This document shows, piece by piece, positions 1-7,164 of a stretch of DNA of 12,079 nucleotides; the first letter of the stretch is position 1, and the number at the start of each line of letters is the position of its first letter. This DNA comes from JBBDWJ01 sp040902925 (GTDB taxonomy: Bacteria; Acidobacteriota; Terriglobia; Bryobacterales; UBA6623): contig JBBDWJ010000332.1 of assembly GCA_040902925.1 (NCBI GenBank), positions 1 through 12,079 on the forward strand, read 5' to 3'. The notes beneath the pieces are model-generated. The model was not told where the DNA came from, made no database searches, and worked only from the letters and a program-made list of their open reading frames with translations. The position numbers and the translations under genes were made by a program.

Positions 1-134
1 CTCCGCTATCTTAACGGCAGAACACCTTCTCCATTTCCAGCTGAGGCGGGACAAAGCCACCTTGAGGGGGATTCTACTCCCGTAACGGTCAAACCTTTTC
101 CAGTCTCACTGGTCGAACCAGTGGCTTACCAGAT
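1..134. other. Left flank beyond the transposase remnant; no supported gene
   Basis: I recognise no gene here. On the plus strand one frame stays open from position 1 to the stop at 238-240, but it has no start in the window, many A/T third positions unlike the real genes nearby, and no recognisable motif. Its second half is antisense to the transposase remnant. On the minus strand this is where the missing end of the transposase should lie, but all frames are broken by stops and none encodes the expected final catalytic block. The stretch could be the outer end of the mobile element or older host DNA. Confidence 0.4.
107..123. repeat. Short perfect hairpin at the distal end of the IS1-like remnant
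   Basis: CACTGGT (107-113) pairs with ACCAGTG (117-123) across a 3-base loop. It lies just beyond the end of the transposase reading frame and shares the ACTGGTC core with the hairpin at 856-879 on the other side. The two may mark the ends of the element. I could not find a convincing pair of long terminal inverted repeats or a target-site duplication. Confidence 0.4.
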
Positions 135-846
135 TCAGTTACTCAACGCCTGCTCCCATCGCCAGGCGGTACCGATCCTGATTCTTCGTTCCAGTCTGAC
201 CACGCGATCGTTCCGCCGTGTCTTGATGACTTGGCCGTAGAGACACGCTGGCCCAAAGACGCGCCGGATGACTCGTTCGTAGAACTCGAATCCGTCTGTG
301 GCGATCAGCGGAAAACATGGGAGATTCATGCGGTTGGCAACGTCTCGAAAGAGGGTGAGCGTGTTTCGGTAGCTACGTCTGCCGACGACCGTCGAAGGCC
401 AAAGCCGAGACCAGACGTCGATCGTAGCGAAGACCCAGATCGACCTTTCCTTGCTGCCGACGATCGTGCGAATCTCGTCGGCCTGAAGTTCCTGGAGGGC
501 CAGTCAAGTGATCTTGCGATCGTTGAATCGATGACAAGATTCGGCGACCCTTGCGAGCCATCGATCGACCGTATTCCAGGCGATTCATTCGCTTGACGCG
601 AGCAATGGCGGACTTGTTCAGGCCTTCGACGCTGAGGGCGGCGACCTCGTCGAAGGCCGTGCGGCGATGCTGGAGTCGATGGTACGGCGTCTCGGTGTTC
701 ATGCAGAAGGTTTTGCCGCAAGCCTGGCAGCGGTATCGACGACGCCTCCCCCATTTCGTCCGGTAGAAGCCGTGGCGGACGATCCTTCCGGCAGTGGCTT
801 TTCCCAACAATAGGCAATTCCTGGTTGCGCAACTGAGACTCTTCAT
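135..846 (-). pseudogene. Degenerate IS1-type transposase (InsA/InsB-like), frameshifted, with internal stop and truncated end
   Basis: This is the remnant of a DDE transposase of the IS1 type. The first frame, from the ATG at 844-846, gives an N-terminal zinc ribbon (Cys pairs near residues 6/11 and 40/43, the latter in RCQACGKTF) followed by a helix-turn-helix stretch (SVEGLNKSAIARV). Near 579 the homology jumps frame and continues as WNTVDRWLARVAE. An in-frame TGA (504-506) follows. The catalytic region then has LQADEI and VGSKERSIWVFATID (first acidic residue), and LIATDGFEFYER (second acidic residue). The reading stops at 135-137, just after IGTAWRWEQALSN, before the block that normally carries the third acidic residue. 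With a frameshift, a nonsense codon and a missing end, it should be inactive. I see no slippery A/T run at the frame change, so programmed frameshifting is unlikely. Family assignment is from recalled motifs; the exact IS group is uncertain. Confidence 0.8.
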
Positions 847-855
847 TGTGTCCTG

Positions 856-879
856 GACCAGTCGATGCTACGACTGGTC
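856..879. repeat. Perfect 9-bp hairpin just upstream of the transposase remnant start
   Basis: GACCAGTCG (856-864) pairs exactly with CGACTGGTC (871-879) over the loop ATGCTA. It sits 10 bases upstream of the transposase start codon, at the boundary with the hydrolase remnant. This is the expected place for an IS end, and the sequence resembles the hairpin at 107-123. Confidence 0.45.
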
Positions 880-923
880 GCCCCGGAAGTGAGTCTCAAA
901 TCCTACCAGCTACAGGAGTTACG

Positions 924-1159
924 ATGGGCAACCAACACTTGTTGGCGGAAGCATCGGCCGTTTTTGCTCATAGGCGGCGAATCGGCCGACAAGGACGCAA
1001 GCTGGCACTACTATTAATGCCGCCAAGGCAACCTACAAGATTCACGGCCAGCCCCGGCAGCTTGGCTACTACAACTACCGGCAAGGCCATGCGCCGACGC
1101 CCGAGGCGTTCGAGCTAAGCCTCGAATGGCTTGAGCATTTCCTCTTGCGAGAGAACTAG
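924..1159 (+). pseudogene. C-terminal stub of an alpha/beta-hydrolase (dienelactone-hydrolase/esterase type), frameshifted
   Basis: Three plus-strand frames read in turn give a recognisable C-terminal end of an alpha/beta-hydrolase. NQHLLA (from about 930) resembles the family's N-H-E-L-L-A block. From 955 a second frame gives RPFLLIGGESADKDASWHY, the strand that carries the catalytic acid region. After an extra base near 1012 a third frame continues INAAKATYKIHG, then YYNYRQGHAPTPEAFELSLE (containing the catalytic-His motif GHAPTPEAF), then WLEHFLLREN and the stop at 1157-1159. The nucleophile-elbow half is absent. The upstream end abuts the IS1-like remnant, so insertion probably cut the gene and frameshifts followed. 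The C-terminal part is clear; the left boundary is uncertain, and the exact hydrolase subfamily cannot be told. Confidence 0.65.
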
Positions 1160-1400
1160 GCCCGATCTGCTCAGCGTCGGCACAAAGCACTCGGTGTTGG
1201 TCTGACTTTGCACTAACGATCCGGCCTGAGCCGCCGACGGCGGTGAGGGTCCAATGCAACAGATAGCGTTGCGGCCCCCCCCCGGCCGTCCCCGCTGCTG
1301 CCTGCCGTTGACCCCACTCGACGGCCCGGCAACCGGGGAGTCGGCTACAGATGCGTCCCGAATACGGAACGAATCCTGGTCGGGTGCCACTCCAATTCTC
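1160..1400. other. Intergenic stretch without a recognisable gene
   Basis: Short open frames exist on both strands but none has recognisable motifs or a credible ribosome binding site. The stretch holds a run of nine C residues (1275-1283) between GG and GG, and a small CCGCC/GGCGG hairpin near 1231-1243. It is probably decayed DNA between the hydrolase remnant and the promoter of the receptor gene. Confidence 0.5.
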
Positions 1401-1429
1401 TTGACAAGCCTGTAGCGCCGACCTACAGT
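1401..1429 (+). promoter_or_regulatory. Predicted sigma70-type promoter with an overlapping inverted repeat
   Basis: A perfect TTGACA -35 box (1401-1406) is followed after 17 bases by TACAGT (1424-1429), a 4-of-6 match to TATAAT. Transcription would begin about 50 bases before the receptor gene. An inverted repeat, CTGTAG (1410-1415) and CTACAG (1423-1428), fills the spacer and overlaps the -10 box, as expected of a repressor operator. The promoter is a good match; the operator role is inferred. Confidence 0.55.
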
Positions 1430-1446
1430 TTTATCTATATCGGCAG

Positions 1447-1463
1447 GCCAAACTTGGTTTGGC
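1447..1463 (+). promoter_or_regulatory. 17-bp palindrome in the 5' leader of the TonB-dependent receptor gene
   Basis: GCCAAAC (1447-1453) and GTTTGGC (1457-1463) form perfect 7-bp arms around TTG. The palindrome lies between the predicted transcription start and the ribosome binding site (GAGGTGGGG, 1478-1486). It could be a protein operator or an mRNA hairpin near the translation start. Confidence 0.4.
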
Positions 1464-1488
1464 TATCTAGAACTGACGAGGTGGGGCG

Positions 1489-4400
1489 ATGTCACAAGCG
1501 GTCCGATTATTGGCTGTAGGGCTATTCCTGGCGGGCTTGCTAGCCGCACAGGACTTTCGCGCAACGATCACGGGAAGGGTGACCGACCCTTCGGGTGCTT
1601 CCGTTCCTCGAGCGGAGGTCGTTGCAACCAACGTCGAAACAAACAGCAGGGCCAGCACGCTGACCGACGAGCGGGGTGACTACACACTGCCGCTGTTGCG
1701 CCCGGGCATGTACCAGCTCAACACGTCGGCGCCCGGTTTCAAGCAGTCCATCCGCGAAGACATTCCGCTCAGTGTCGGCCAGACGGCAACCGTCGACATT
1801 TTCCTGGAAGTCGGCGAGCTCGCCGAGCAGGTCACGGTAACGGCCGAGGTACCGTTGCTCGAGACGGCTCACGCCAGCCGCGGCACCGTGATCGACAACG
1901 CGCGCGTGAGTACGCTGCCTCTCAACGGACGGAATCCGTTCATGTTGGCCAATGTGGCCACCGGTGTCAATTTCGCGGGACGCAGCCTCAACACGCGGCC
2001 CTTCGACAACAACTTTGGGACGTCGTTTTCCATGAACGGCTCCCGCAACGGATCCAGCGAATTTCTCCTTGATGGCGCGCCCAACAATGCCGACGCGGGC
2101 AGGAACTCGATCGCGTTGGTGCCGGCAGTGGATTCCGTGGACGAGTTTCGCGTCCAAACGAACTCCTACGACGCACAATACGGAAAAACCGGCGGCGGCA
2201 TCATCAACGTTTCGCTCAAGAGCGGCACGAACAATTTTCACGGCTCCGTCTACGAGTTCGCGCGGCGCAATGGATGGGACGCCAACTCGTTCCAGAACAA
2301 CGCCCGCGGAGCGGAGCGCGGCGGCCACAAGCAGGACCAATACGGCTTTGTCGTGAGCGGGCCGATCTACTTTCCCAAGCTCTACGACGGCCGCAACAAG
2401 AGCTTTTTCATGTTCGCCTACGAGGGCTACGATGAGACGGTGCCGGTGGCGCACAACCTTTCGGTGCCGACCGACGCCATGCGCAGCGGCGATTTCAGCA
2501 ACCTGGTCGACGGCGAGGGCCGCCAGATCACGATCTTTGACCCGGCAACCGGGCAGGATATCGGCGGGGAATGGCAGCGTAGCGCGTTTCCGAACAACGT
2601 CATTCCCGGGAACAGGATCAATGCCACCGCGGCGAAGATTCTCACGTTCATGCCGCAGCCCAACACAAATACACCCGGCGTCGAGCACGCACAGCAAAAC
2701 CTGTTCATTCCCGGCGACGTCGGCGCGGAAAAAGAGGACTTCTACAATCTGGCCGCCAAGTTCGATCAGAACATCGGCGACAACCACCGCTTCTTCTTCC
2801 GGCACGCCAACAACGACAGGGTCTATGGCGGCTCCTACAACGGGATCTTCATGGCGCCGGGAACCGAAGGGTGGTATCCGCACGTGCGCTGGAACACGGG
2901 CGAAGTCCTGGACTGGGTCAGCACCCCAAATCCGACGCTCGTTTTCAATGCGCGTCTGTCGATCAACCGCTATTACGAAATCAACGAAGCCGACCCCAAC
3001 GATGGGTTCGACATCACCACGCTCGGCTTCCCGCAGTCGGTGGCGGGTCAGATCCCGCACGAGCCTAATTTTGGACTCTATCGATTGCAGAGTTACATCG
3101 GATTGGGCCGCACGCCGAGCAACACTTACAACAACACGCTGGCGTTCCATCCCAACGTGACCAAGATCCAAGGAGCACACACCATCAAGGGCGGCCTGGA
3201 CATGCGCTGGATCCAATTCAACGTTCAGAGCACTGGAAACAACTTCCTGTTGAACTCGAGTCGGGAGTTCACGCAGCGGGACTTTGCCCTGGGCGACGCG
3301 CTCAGCGGGAATTCCGCGGCTTCCTGGCTGCTGGGCGCTCCTTCGGGCGGAACCGCCGACGACAATGTTCTGCCTGCGTTTCTCTACAAGTATTACGCAC
3401 CCTGGATTCAGGACGACTGGAAGGTCAGCAATCGCCTCACGCTCAACCTGGGGCTCCGCTGGGACTTCAACACGCCGGCGAACGAGCGTTACGACCGCAT
3501 GAACCGCGGGTTTGACGCCGGCCTCACCAACTCCGTCGATTCGATGATCGACCGCAACGCATTCCCGGGAACGCCTACTCTGCTCGGCGGATTGCAGTTT
3601 GCGGGTGTGAATGGCAATCCACGGACCGCGGCCGACCTTTACAAGGGCGCCATCCAGCCCAGGATCGGCTTCGCCTACCGGATCACGGAACGGCTCGTAG
3701 CGCGCGGCGGCTGGGGCCGATACTTTCTGAACCCCAGCAACGATTTCCTGCAGACAGCCGGTTTCAGTCAGCAGACGCCGCTGGTGGCATCGCTGGATGG
3801 GGGCAGAACGCCAGTCCCCGGACTGATGTCGAACCCCTTCCCGAACGGCGTCCAGAGCCCCCCGGGAGCGGCATTGGGCGACCAGACTTTTCTCGGGCTC
3901 GGCTACGGATTCGTGAATACCGACTTCGAGACGCCGCACGTCAACCAGTTCTCGCTCGGCTTTCAGTACCAGATCGACGGCCGTTCGCGTTTTGAAATTT
4001 CCTACGTGGGCAGCCGGACCAAGAATGTCCAGACGTCTCGTGGATTCAATGAATACGACCTGGGCTTCCGGCAGCAGTGCAACGTCCTAGAAGGCGGCGA
4101 TCCCAGTTTCTGCAACGAGCGCGTGCCCAACCCGTTTGAGGGACTGGAGCCTTTCCGCGGCACCGGACACTTCGTCAGCTCGACCCTTTCGCGTGCGGAT
4201 CTGGCGCGGCCTTACCCTCATTTCGGCGGTCTTGACGAGCTCACGCGAAACGACGGATCCGTCTGGTACAACTCGTTGCAGACGAGCTACGAGATCCGCG
4301 CTGGCGGGTTCAATATGCTCGCTTCCTATACCTTCTCCAAGATGGTTGAGGAAATCGGCTTCAACGACGTGCAGCGCGATATCCTACAGCGTGGCTTGTT

Positions 4401-5025
4401 CAAGTGGGACCGGCCCCATCGCTTCACGCTAGCCGGCATCTACGAGCTGCCGTTTGGCAACGGAAAACCGTTCTTGAACACCTCGCATTCGGTGTGGAGC
4501 CGGATTGTAGGGGGATGGCAAACCGCGATCAACTTTACCTGGCAATCGGGCCGGCCCTGGGATCTGCCCGGCAACGTGCTCTACGTGAAAGACGCCAGCG
4601 TAGACAACGTCGACTGGTCGGCGTCGCAGATCGTAGGCGTGCGGCCGTGCGTGGCCCGCATGGGTAACGACGGCAGCGTCACAATGCAACCGTTCAGCTT
4701 GAATGCGGGCTGCACCGAGCCGAACTTCATCGTGACGCCGCAGTACGCTCCCCGGTTCACACCCTATCAAGACGGCCGTATCCGCATGCACACTGTGCCC
4801 CACGCCGATATCGCCATCATCAAGAGCACAATGGTGACCGAATCGACCCGCGTCGAGTTCCGGGCGGAAGCCTTCAACGCATTCAACACCTTCCATTTCT
4901 ACGATGTACCGTTCGTGAACAATCCCAATAGCGCTAACTTCGGAACCATCGTTAAGGCGACCGCGGCCTCAGGGGGATCCAGCGCGCCCCGGCAGGTACA
5001 GTTGGCGGTGAAGTTCATCTGGTAG
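1489..5025 (+). CDS. Oar-like TonB-dependent outer-membrane protein with carboxypeptidase-regulatory domain
   Basis: This is a large outer-membrane beta-barrel protein of 1178 residues, the usual size for the acidobacterial family. Residues 1-20 form a signal peptide (hydrophobic run ending LAGLLAA before QDF). Residues about 24-110 are a carboxypeptidase-regulatory/CNA-B-like beta-sandwich (ITGRVTDPSGASVPRAEVVA; DERGDYTLPLLRPGMY). A plug-like region follows, with STLPLNGRN (142-150), FLLDGAPNN (192-200) and GGGIINVSLKSGTNNFHG. The rest is Tyr/Phe/Asn-rich barrel ending in VQLAVKFIW, a terminal aromatic typical of barrels inserted by the BAM complex. I see no clear TonB box. The start is supported by GAGGTGGGG just upstream and by the signal peptide. 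The likely role is uptake or binding of large substrates such as oligosaccharides or peptides; the ligand is unknown. No partner SusD-like gene is adjacent. It has its own promoter and converges with the sox-fhs operon. Confidence 0.9.
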   Translation: MSQAVRLLAVGLFLAGLLAAQDFRATITGRVTDPSGASVPRAEVVATNVETNSRASTLTDERGDYTLPLLRPGMYQLNTSAPGFKQSIREDIPLSVGQTATVDIFLEVGELAEQVTVTAEVPLLETAHASRGTVIDNARVSTLPLNGRNPFMLANVATGVNFAGRSLNTRPFDNNFGTSFSMNGSRNGSSEFLLDGAPNNADAGRNSIALVPAVDSVDEFRVQTNSYDAQYGKTGGGIINVSLKSGTNNFHGSVYEFARRNGWDANSFQNNARGAERGGHKQDQYGFVVSGPIYFPKLYDGRNKSFFMFAYEGYDETVPVAHNLSVPTDAMRSGDFSNLVDGEGRQITIFDPATGQDIGGEWQRSAFPNNVIPGNRINATAAKILTFMPQPNTNTPGVEHAQQNLFIPGDVGAEKEDFYNLAAKFDQNIGDNHRFFFRHANNDRVYGGSYNGIFMAPGTEGWYPHVRWNTGEVLDWVSTPNPTLVFNARLSINRYYEINEADPNDGFDITTLGFPQSVAGQIPHEPNFGLYRLQSYIGLGRTPSNTYNNTLAFHPNVTKIQGAHTIKGGLDMRWIQFNVQSTGNNFLLNSSREFTQRDFALGDALSGNSAASWLLGAPSGGTADDNVLPAFLYKYYAPWIQDDWKVSNRLTLNLGLRWDFNTPANERYDRMNRGFDAGLTNSVDSMIDRNAFPGTPTLLGGLQFAGVNGNPRTAADLYKGAIQPRIGFAYRITERLVARGGWGRYFLNPSNDFLQTAGFSQQTPLVASLDGGRTPVPGLMSNPFPNGVQSPPGAALGDQTFLGLGYGFVNTDFETPHVNQFSLGFQYQIDGRSRFEISYVGSRTKNVQTSRGFNEYDLGFRQQCNVLEGGDPSFCNERVPNPFEGLEPFRGTGHFVSSTLSRADLARPYPHFGGLDELTRNDGSVWYNSLQTSYEIRAGGFNMLASYTFSKMVEEIGFNDVQRDILQRGLFKWDRPHRFTLAGIYELPFGNGKPFLNTSHSVWSRIVGGWQTAINFTWQSGRPWDLPGNVLYVKDASVDNVDWSASQIVGVRPCVARMGNDGSVTMQPFSLNAGCTEPNFIVTPQYAPRFTPYQDGRIRMHTVPHADIAIIKSTMVTESTRVEFRAEAFNAFNTFHFYDVPFVNNPNSANFGTIVKATAASGGSSAPRQVQLAVKFIW

Positions 5026-5181
5026 TGCGGACGGGCCCATGGCCGGTCTGGTCTGCAAGGCCACGAGCATGGGCTGCCTCCAGGATTCCCGCAGCCCCAG
5101 CCGCTGCACGTGAGAGACACTGGCGCACGGCATTCTGTTGCGCATCGCCATGTGTCAAGAACTTGATCGCCAATTTGTACA
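5026..5181. other. Intergenic sequence after the receptor gene, no supported gene
   Basis: No terminator follows the receptor stop directly; the first strong hairpins begin at 5184. A minus-strand frame stays open over roughly 5030-5205 but lacks a start codon and recognisable motifs. I treat the stretch as non-coding. Confidence 0.45.
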
Positions 5182-5235
5182 GAGCCCCGGCAGGGGCGGC
5201 ATGTCAGTAGCCCTGGGCGCAAGCCCAGGGACTAC
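5182..5235 (+). repeat. Structured intergenic repeat, left copy (two hairpins)
   Basis: This copy has a GCCCC/GGGGC hairpin (5184-5188/5193-5197), then the core ATGTCAGTAG (5201-5210), then a longer hairpin. In the longer one, CCCTGGGC (5211-5218) pairs with GCCCAGGG (5223-5230) around GCAA, and the pairing extends by GTAG/CTAC (5207-5210/5232-5235) with one bulged A. An inverted, diverged copy lies at 5329-5378. It resembles REP/BIME-type palindromic intergenic repeats; whether it recurs in the genome cannot be seen here. Confidence 0.7.
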
Positions 5236-5255
5236 GATCTGGATCCAAAGAGTCT

Positions 5256-5306
5256 GAAAAGTGCTACCGGTTGCAGCCCAAGAGGCTGCAACCGGTAGCA
5301 CTTTTC
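5256..5306. terminator. Perfect 23-bp-stem hairpin between convergent genes, candidate bidirectional terminator
   Basis: Arms 5256-5278 and 5284-5306 are perfect reverse complements of 23 bases around a 5-base loop, CAAGA. The stem begins GAAAAG and ends CTTTTC, so each strand leaves a short T-run (four T) at its 3' side, a layout fitting a bidirectional intrinsic terminator for the receptor gene and the sox-fhs operon. The stem is longer than a usual terminator and sits exactly between two inverted repeat copies. It may also be the centre of a composite repeat element. Confidence 0.65.
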
Positions 5307-5328
5307 GCGGTTTTCCCTGTCCCTCAAA

Positions 5329-5378
5329 CCCGGGGCTTGCGGCCCCGGTCTACTGACATATCGCCCTGGCCGGGCTCC
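5329..5378 (-). repeat. Structured intergenic repeat, right copy (inverted)
   Basis: Read on the minus strand this copy matches the left one. Both have GAGCCC, then a short GGGC-closing hairpin (5363-5366/5372-5375), the identical core ATGTCAGTAG (minus strand of 5350-5359), and a CCGGGGC/GCCCCGG hairpin (5330-5336/5342-5348) whose loop keeps GCAA. Stem positions that are T-A in the left copy are G-C here, so pairing is kept while sequence has changed. Confidence 0.7.
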
Positions 5379-5393
5379 GGAAGCGGGCTAGCC

Positions 5394-5429
5394 AAAGGGC
5401 CCGGTGGCCGGCGCCGGAGCATCGGGCCC
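5394..5429 (-). terminator. Possible intrinsic terminator directly after fhs
   Basis: On the minus strand, two bases after the fhs stop codon, GGGCCCG (minus strand of 5423-5429) pairs with CGGGCCC (5397-5403), followed by TTT. The 19-base loop contains a self-complementary CCGGCGCCGG. The T-tract is very short, so termination may be weak or backed up by the hairpin at 5256-5306. Confidence 0.45.
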
Positions 5430-5431
5430 CA

Positions 5432-7105
5432 TCAAAGCAGTCCAACCGTGTTCCCCGCCCCATCGATGTCGATCGTCTGCGCGCTCGGTTCCTTGGGCAG
5501 GCCGGGCATCGTGACAATGTCGCCTGCGTAAGCCACGACGAAACCCGCTCCAGCCGCGAGCTTGGTGTCGCGGATGACGACCTCGAAGCCCCGCGGACGT
5601 CCGATCTTCCTGGGATCATCGGAAAGCGAGTTCTGCGTCTTGGCGACGCAGATCGGCAATCGCCCATAGCCCAGCGATTCGTAACGGGCGAGCTTGGATG
5701 CAGCCGTCGGAAGAACGTCAATCCCGTCGGCACCGTAGATCGAACGCGCAATCACTTCGAGCTTCTCCCTCAGCGGCAGCTCGTCGGGATAGAGGTATCG
5801 AAACTTGCCGCTTCCGCTGGAGGCGGCGTCCAACACGGCCTGGGCAGCCTCGACGCCCCCCTCGCCGCCCCGCGCCCAAACCGCCGACCGCCGCGCCGAA
5901 ACGCCCAATTTCTCGCACGCCCGGACCACGACATCGAGTTCCGCGCAGGTATCAGTGAGGAACTCATTCACCGCGACCACCACGGGAACGTGGAATTGCT
6001 GCATGTTCTCGATATGCTTTTCGAGGTTTGCAACGCCCCGCTGAACCGCCTCCACGTCTTCGATCGCCAGACAGTCTTTCTTCACGCCGCCGTGCATCTT
6101 CAGCGCGCGAACCGTAGCGACGATGACAGCCGCCGAAGGCGCGAGCTGGCCGGCGCGGCACTTGATGTCGAGAAACTTCTCGGCGCCCAAATCGGTGGCG
6201 AACCCCGCTTCGGTCACCACCACGTCGGCGAGTTTCAGCGCCAGGCGGGTGGCGATCAGGCTGCTGCAGCCGTGCGCAATGTTGCCGAACGGGCCGCCGT
6301 GAACAAACGCCGGCGTGCCAGCGAGCGTTTGCACGAGATTCGGCTTGATGGGGTCCTTGAGCAGGACGGTAAGCGCGCCGGCGGCCTTGAGGTCCCCCGC
6401 GGTCACAAAAGCACGCTGCGCCGTCTCGCCAATGATCATGCGCGACAGCCGCTCCCGCAGGTCGGGAAGGCCCTTCGCCAGGCACAGAATCGCCATGATC
6501 TCCGACGCCGCGGTAATGTCGAAGCCCGACTCGCGCGGCACGCCGTTGGTTGGACCGCCGAGACCGATCACCGAGTTTCGCAGCGAGCGGTCGTTCATAT
6601 CGAGCACGCGCTTCCACAACACGCGCCGCGGATCAAGCCCACGGCCGTTGCCGTGAAACAGATGATTGTCGATCAGCGCTGCAAGCAGATTGTGGGCGGC
6701 GCTCACCGCGTGGATATCCCCCGTGAAGTGCAGGTTGATGTCTTCCATCGGCACCACCTGCGCGTGCCCGCCGCCCGCCGCGCCGCCCTTGACCCCGAAA
6801 CACGGTCCCAGGGAAGGCTCGCGAATCGCCACCAGCGACCGCTTCCCGAGGCGCCGGAAGGCATCCCCCAGCCCGACCGTCGTGGTCGTCTTGCCCTCGC
6901 CGGCCGGCGTAGGCGTCATCGCCGTGACGAGGATGAGCTTTCCATCGGGCTGGTCTTGCAGCCGCTCCATCACGGCCAGTTTGACCTTGGCCTTGTAAGA
7001 CCCGTAGAGCTCGATGTCGCCGGAGCACAGCCCCACCTCCGCCGCGACGTCCTCGATCGGCTTGAGCTTACAGGCCTGGGCGATCTCGATATCCGTCTTT
7101 CCCAT
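5432..7105 (-). CDS. fhs: Formate-tetrahydrofolate ligase (10-formyl-THF synthetase)
   Basis: The 557-residue protein has the usual full length for this cytoplasmic enzyme, which interconverts formate + THF + ATP and 10-formyl-THF + ADP + phosphate. Key motifs are all present: the nucleotide-binding loop TPAGEGKTTTT (66-76), the family signatures GVKGGAAGGGHAQV (104-117) and VATVRALKMHGG (329-340), plus NAVNEF-type (VVAVNEF, 376-382) and the C-terminal GFVVAYAGDIVTMPGLP. The N-terminus, SDIEIAQAA-like (KTDIEIAQAC), supports the start, although no strong ribosome binding site precedes it. It lies 51 bases after soxB on the same strand, so it is probably the last gene of the sox operon. There it could turn the methylene/formyl-THF made from N-methyl oxidation into formate with ATP gain, or supply 10-formyl-THF. 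It converges with the receptor gene. Confidence 0.96.
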   Translation of the reverse strand: MGKTDIEIAQACKLKPIEDVAAEVGLCSGDIELYGSYKAKVKLAVMERLQDQPDGKLILVTAMTPTPAGEGKTTTTVGLGDAFRRLGKRSLVAIREPSLGPCFGVKGGAAGGGHAQVVPMEDINLHFTGDIHAVSAAHNLLAALIDNHLFHGNGRGLDPRRVLWKRVLDMNDRSLRNSVIGLGGPTNGVPRESGFDITAASEIMAILCLAKGLPDLRERLSRMIIGETAQRAFVTAGDLKAAGALTVLLKDPIKPNLVQTLAGTPAFVHGGPFGNIAHGCSSLIATRLALKLADVVVTEAGFATDLGAEKFLDIKCRAGQLAPSAAVIVATVRALKMHGGVKKDCLAIEDVEAVQRGVANLEKHIENMQQFHVPVVVAVNEFLTDTCAELDVVVRACEKLGVSARRSAVWARGGEGGVEAAQAVLDAASSGSGKFRYLYPDELPLREKLEVIARSIYGADGIDVLPTAASKLARYESLGYGRLPICVAKTQNSLSDDPRKIGRPRGFEVVIRDTKLAAGAGFVVAYAGDIVTMPGLPKEPSAQTIDIDGAGNTVGLL

Positions 7106-7146
7106 AGCGTGTCTTGCGGTGAAGAACCGGGATTCCGGGTGTCCCG

Positions 7147-7164
7147 CTTAGTGCACTTAGTGCG
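7147..7164 (-). repeat. 9-bp tandem near-repeat across the soxB stop codon
   Basis: CTTAGTGCA (7147-7155) is followed at once by CTTAGTGCG (7156-7164). On the minus strand this gives two in-frame TAA stops separated by two codons at the end of soxB. It looks like a small slippage duplication that leaves the protein unchanged. Confidence 0.6.

Noticed and set aside
1..240. Partial plus-strand gene entering from the left edge
   Set aside because: The frame is open to a stop at 238-240, but its third positions are unlike the real genes nearby, and positions from about 135 are antisense to the transposase remnant.
560..600. Programmed frameshifting in the IS1-like transposase
   Set aside because: No slippery A or T run is present at the frame change, and the second frame contains its own stop at 504-506 and lacks the end of the catalytic domain.
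1540..3939. 799-codon open frame on the minus strand
   Set aside because: It is an antisense shadow of the receptor gene, a common effect of high-GC codon use; its Arg/Val/Gly-rich product has no motifs.
5030..5205. Small gene on the minus strand between the convergent genes
   Set aside because: A frame of about 55-60 codons is open and has a plausible composition, but it has no start codon, no ribosome binding site and no recognisable motif, and it runs into the hairpin repeat.
5182..5378. CRISPR array
   Set aside because: There are only two diverged repeat copies, they are in opposite orientation, and the segment between them is itself a palindrome, so there is no repeat-spacer pattern.
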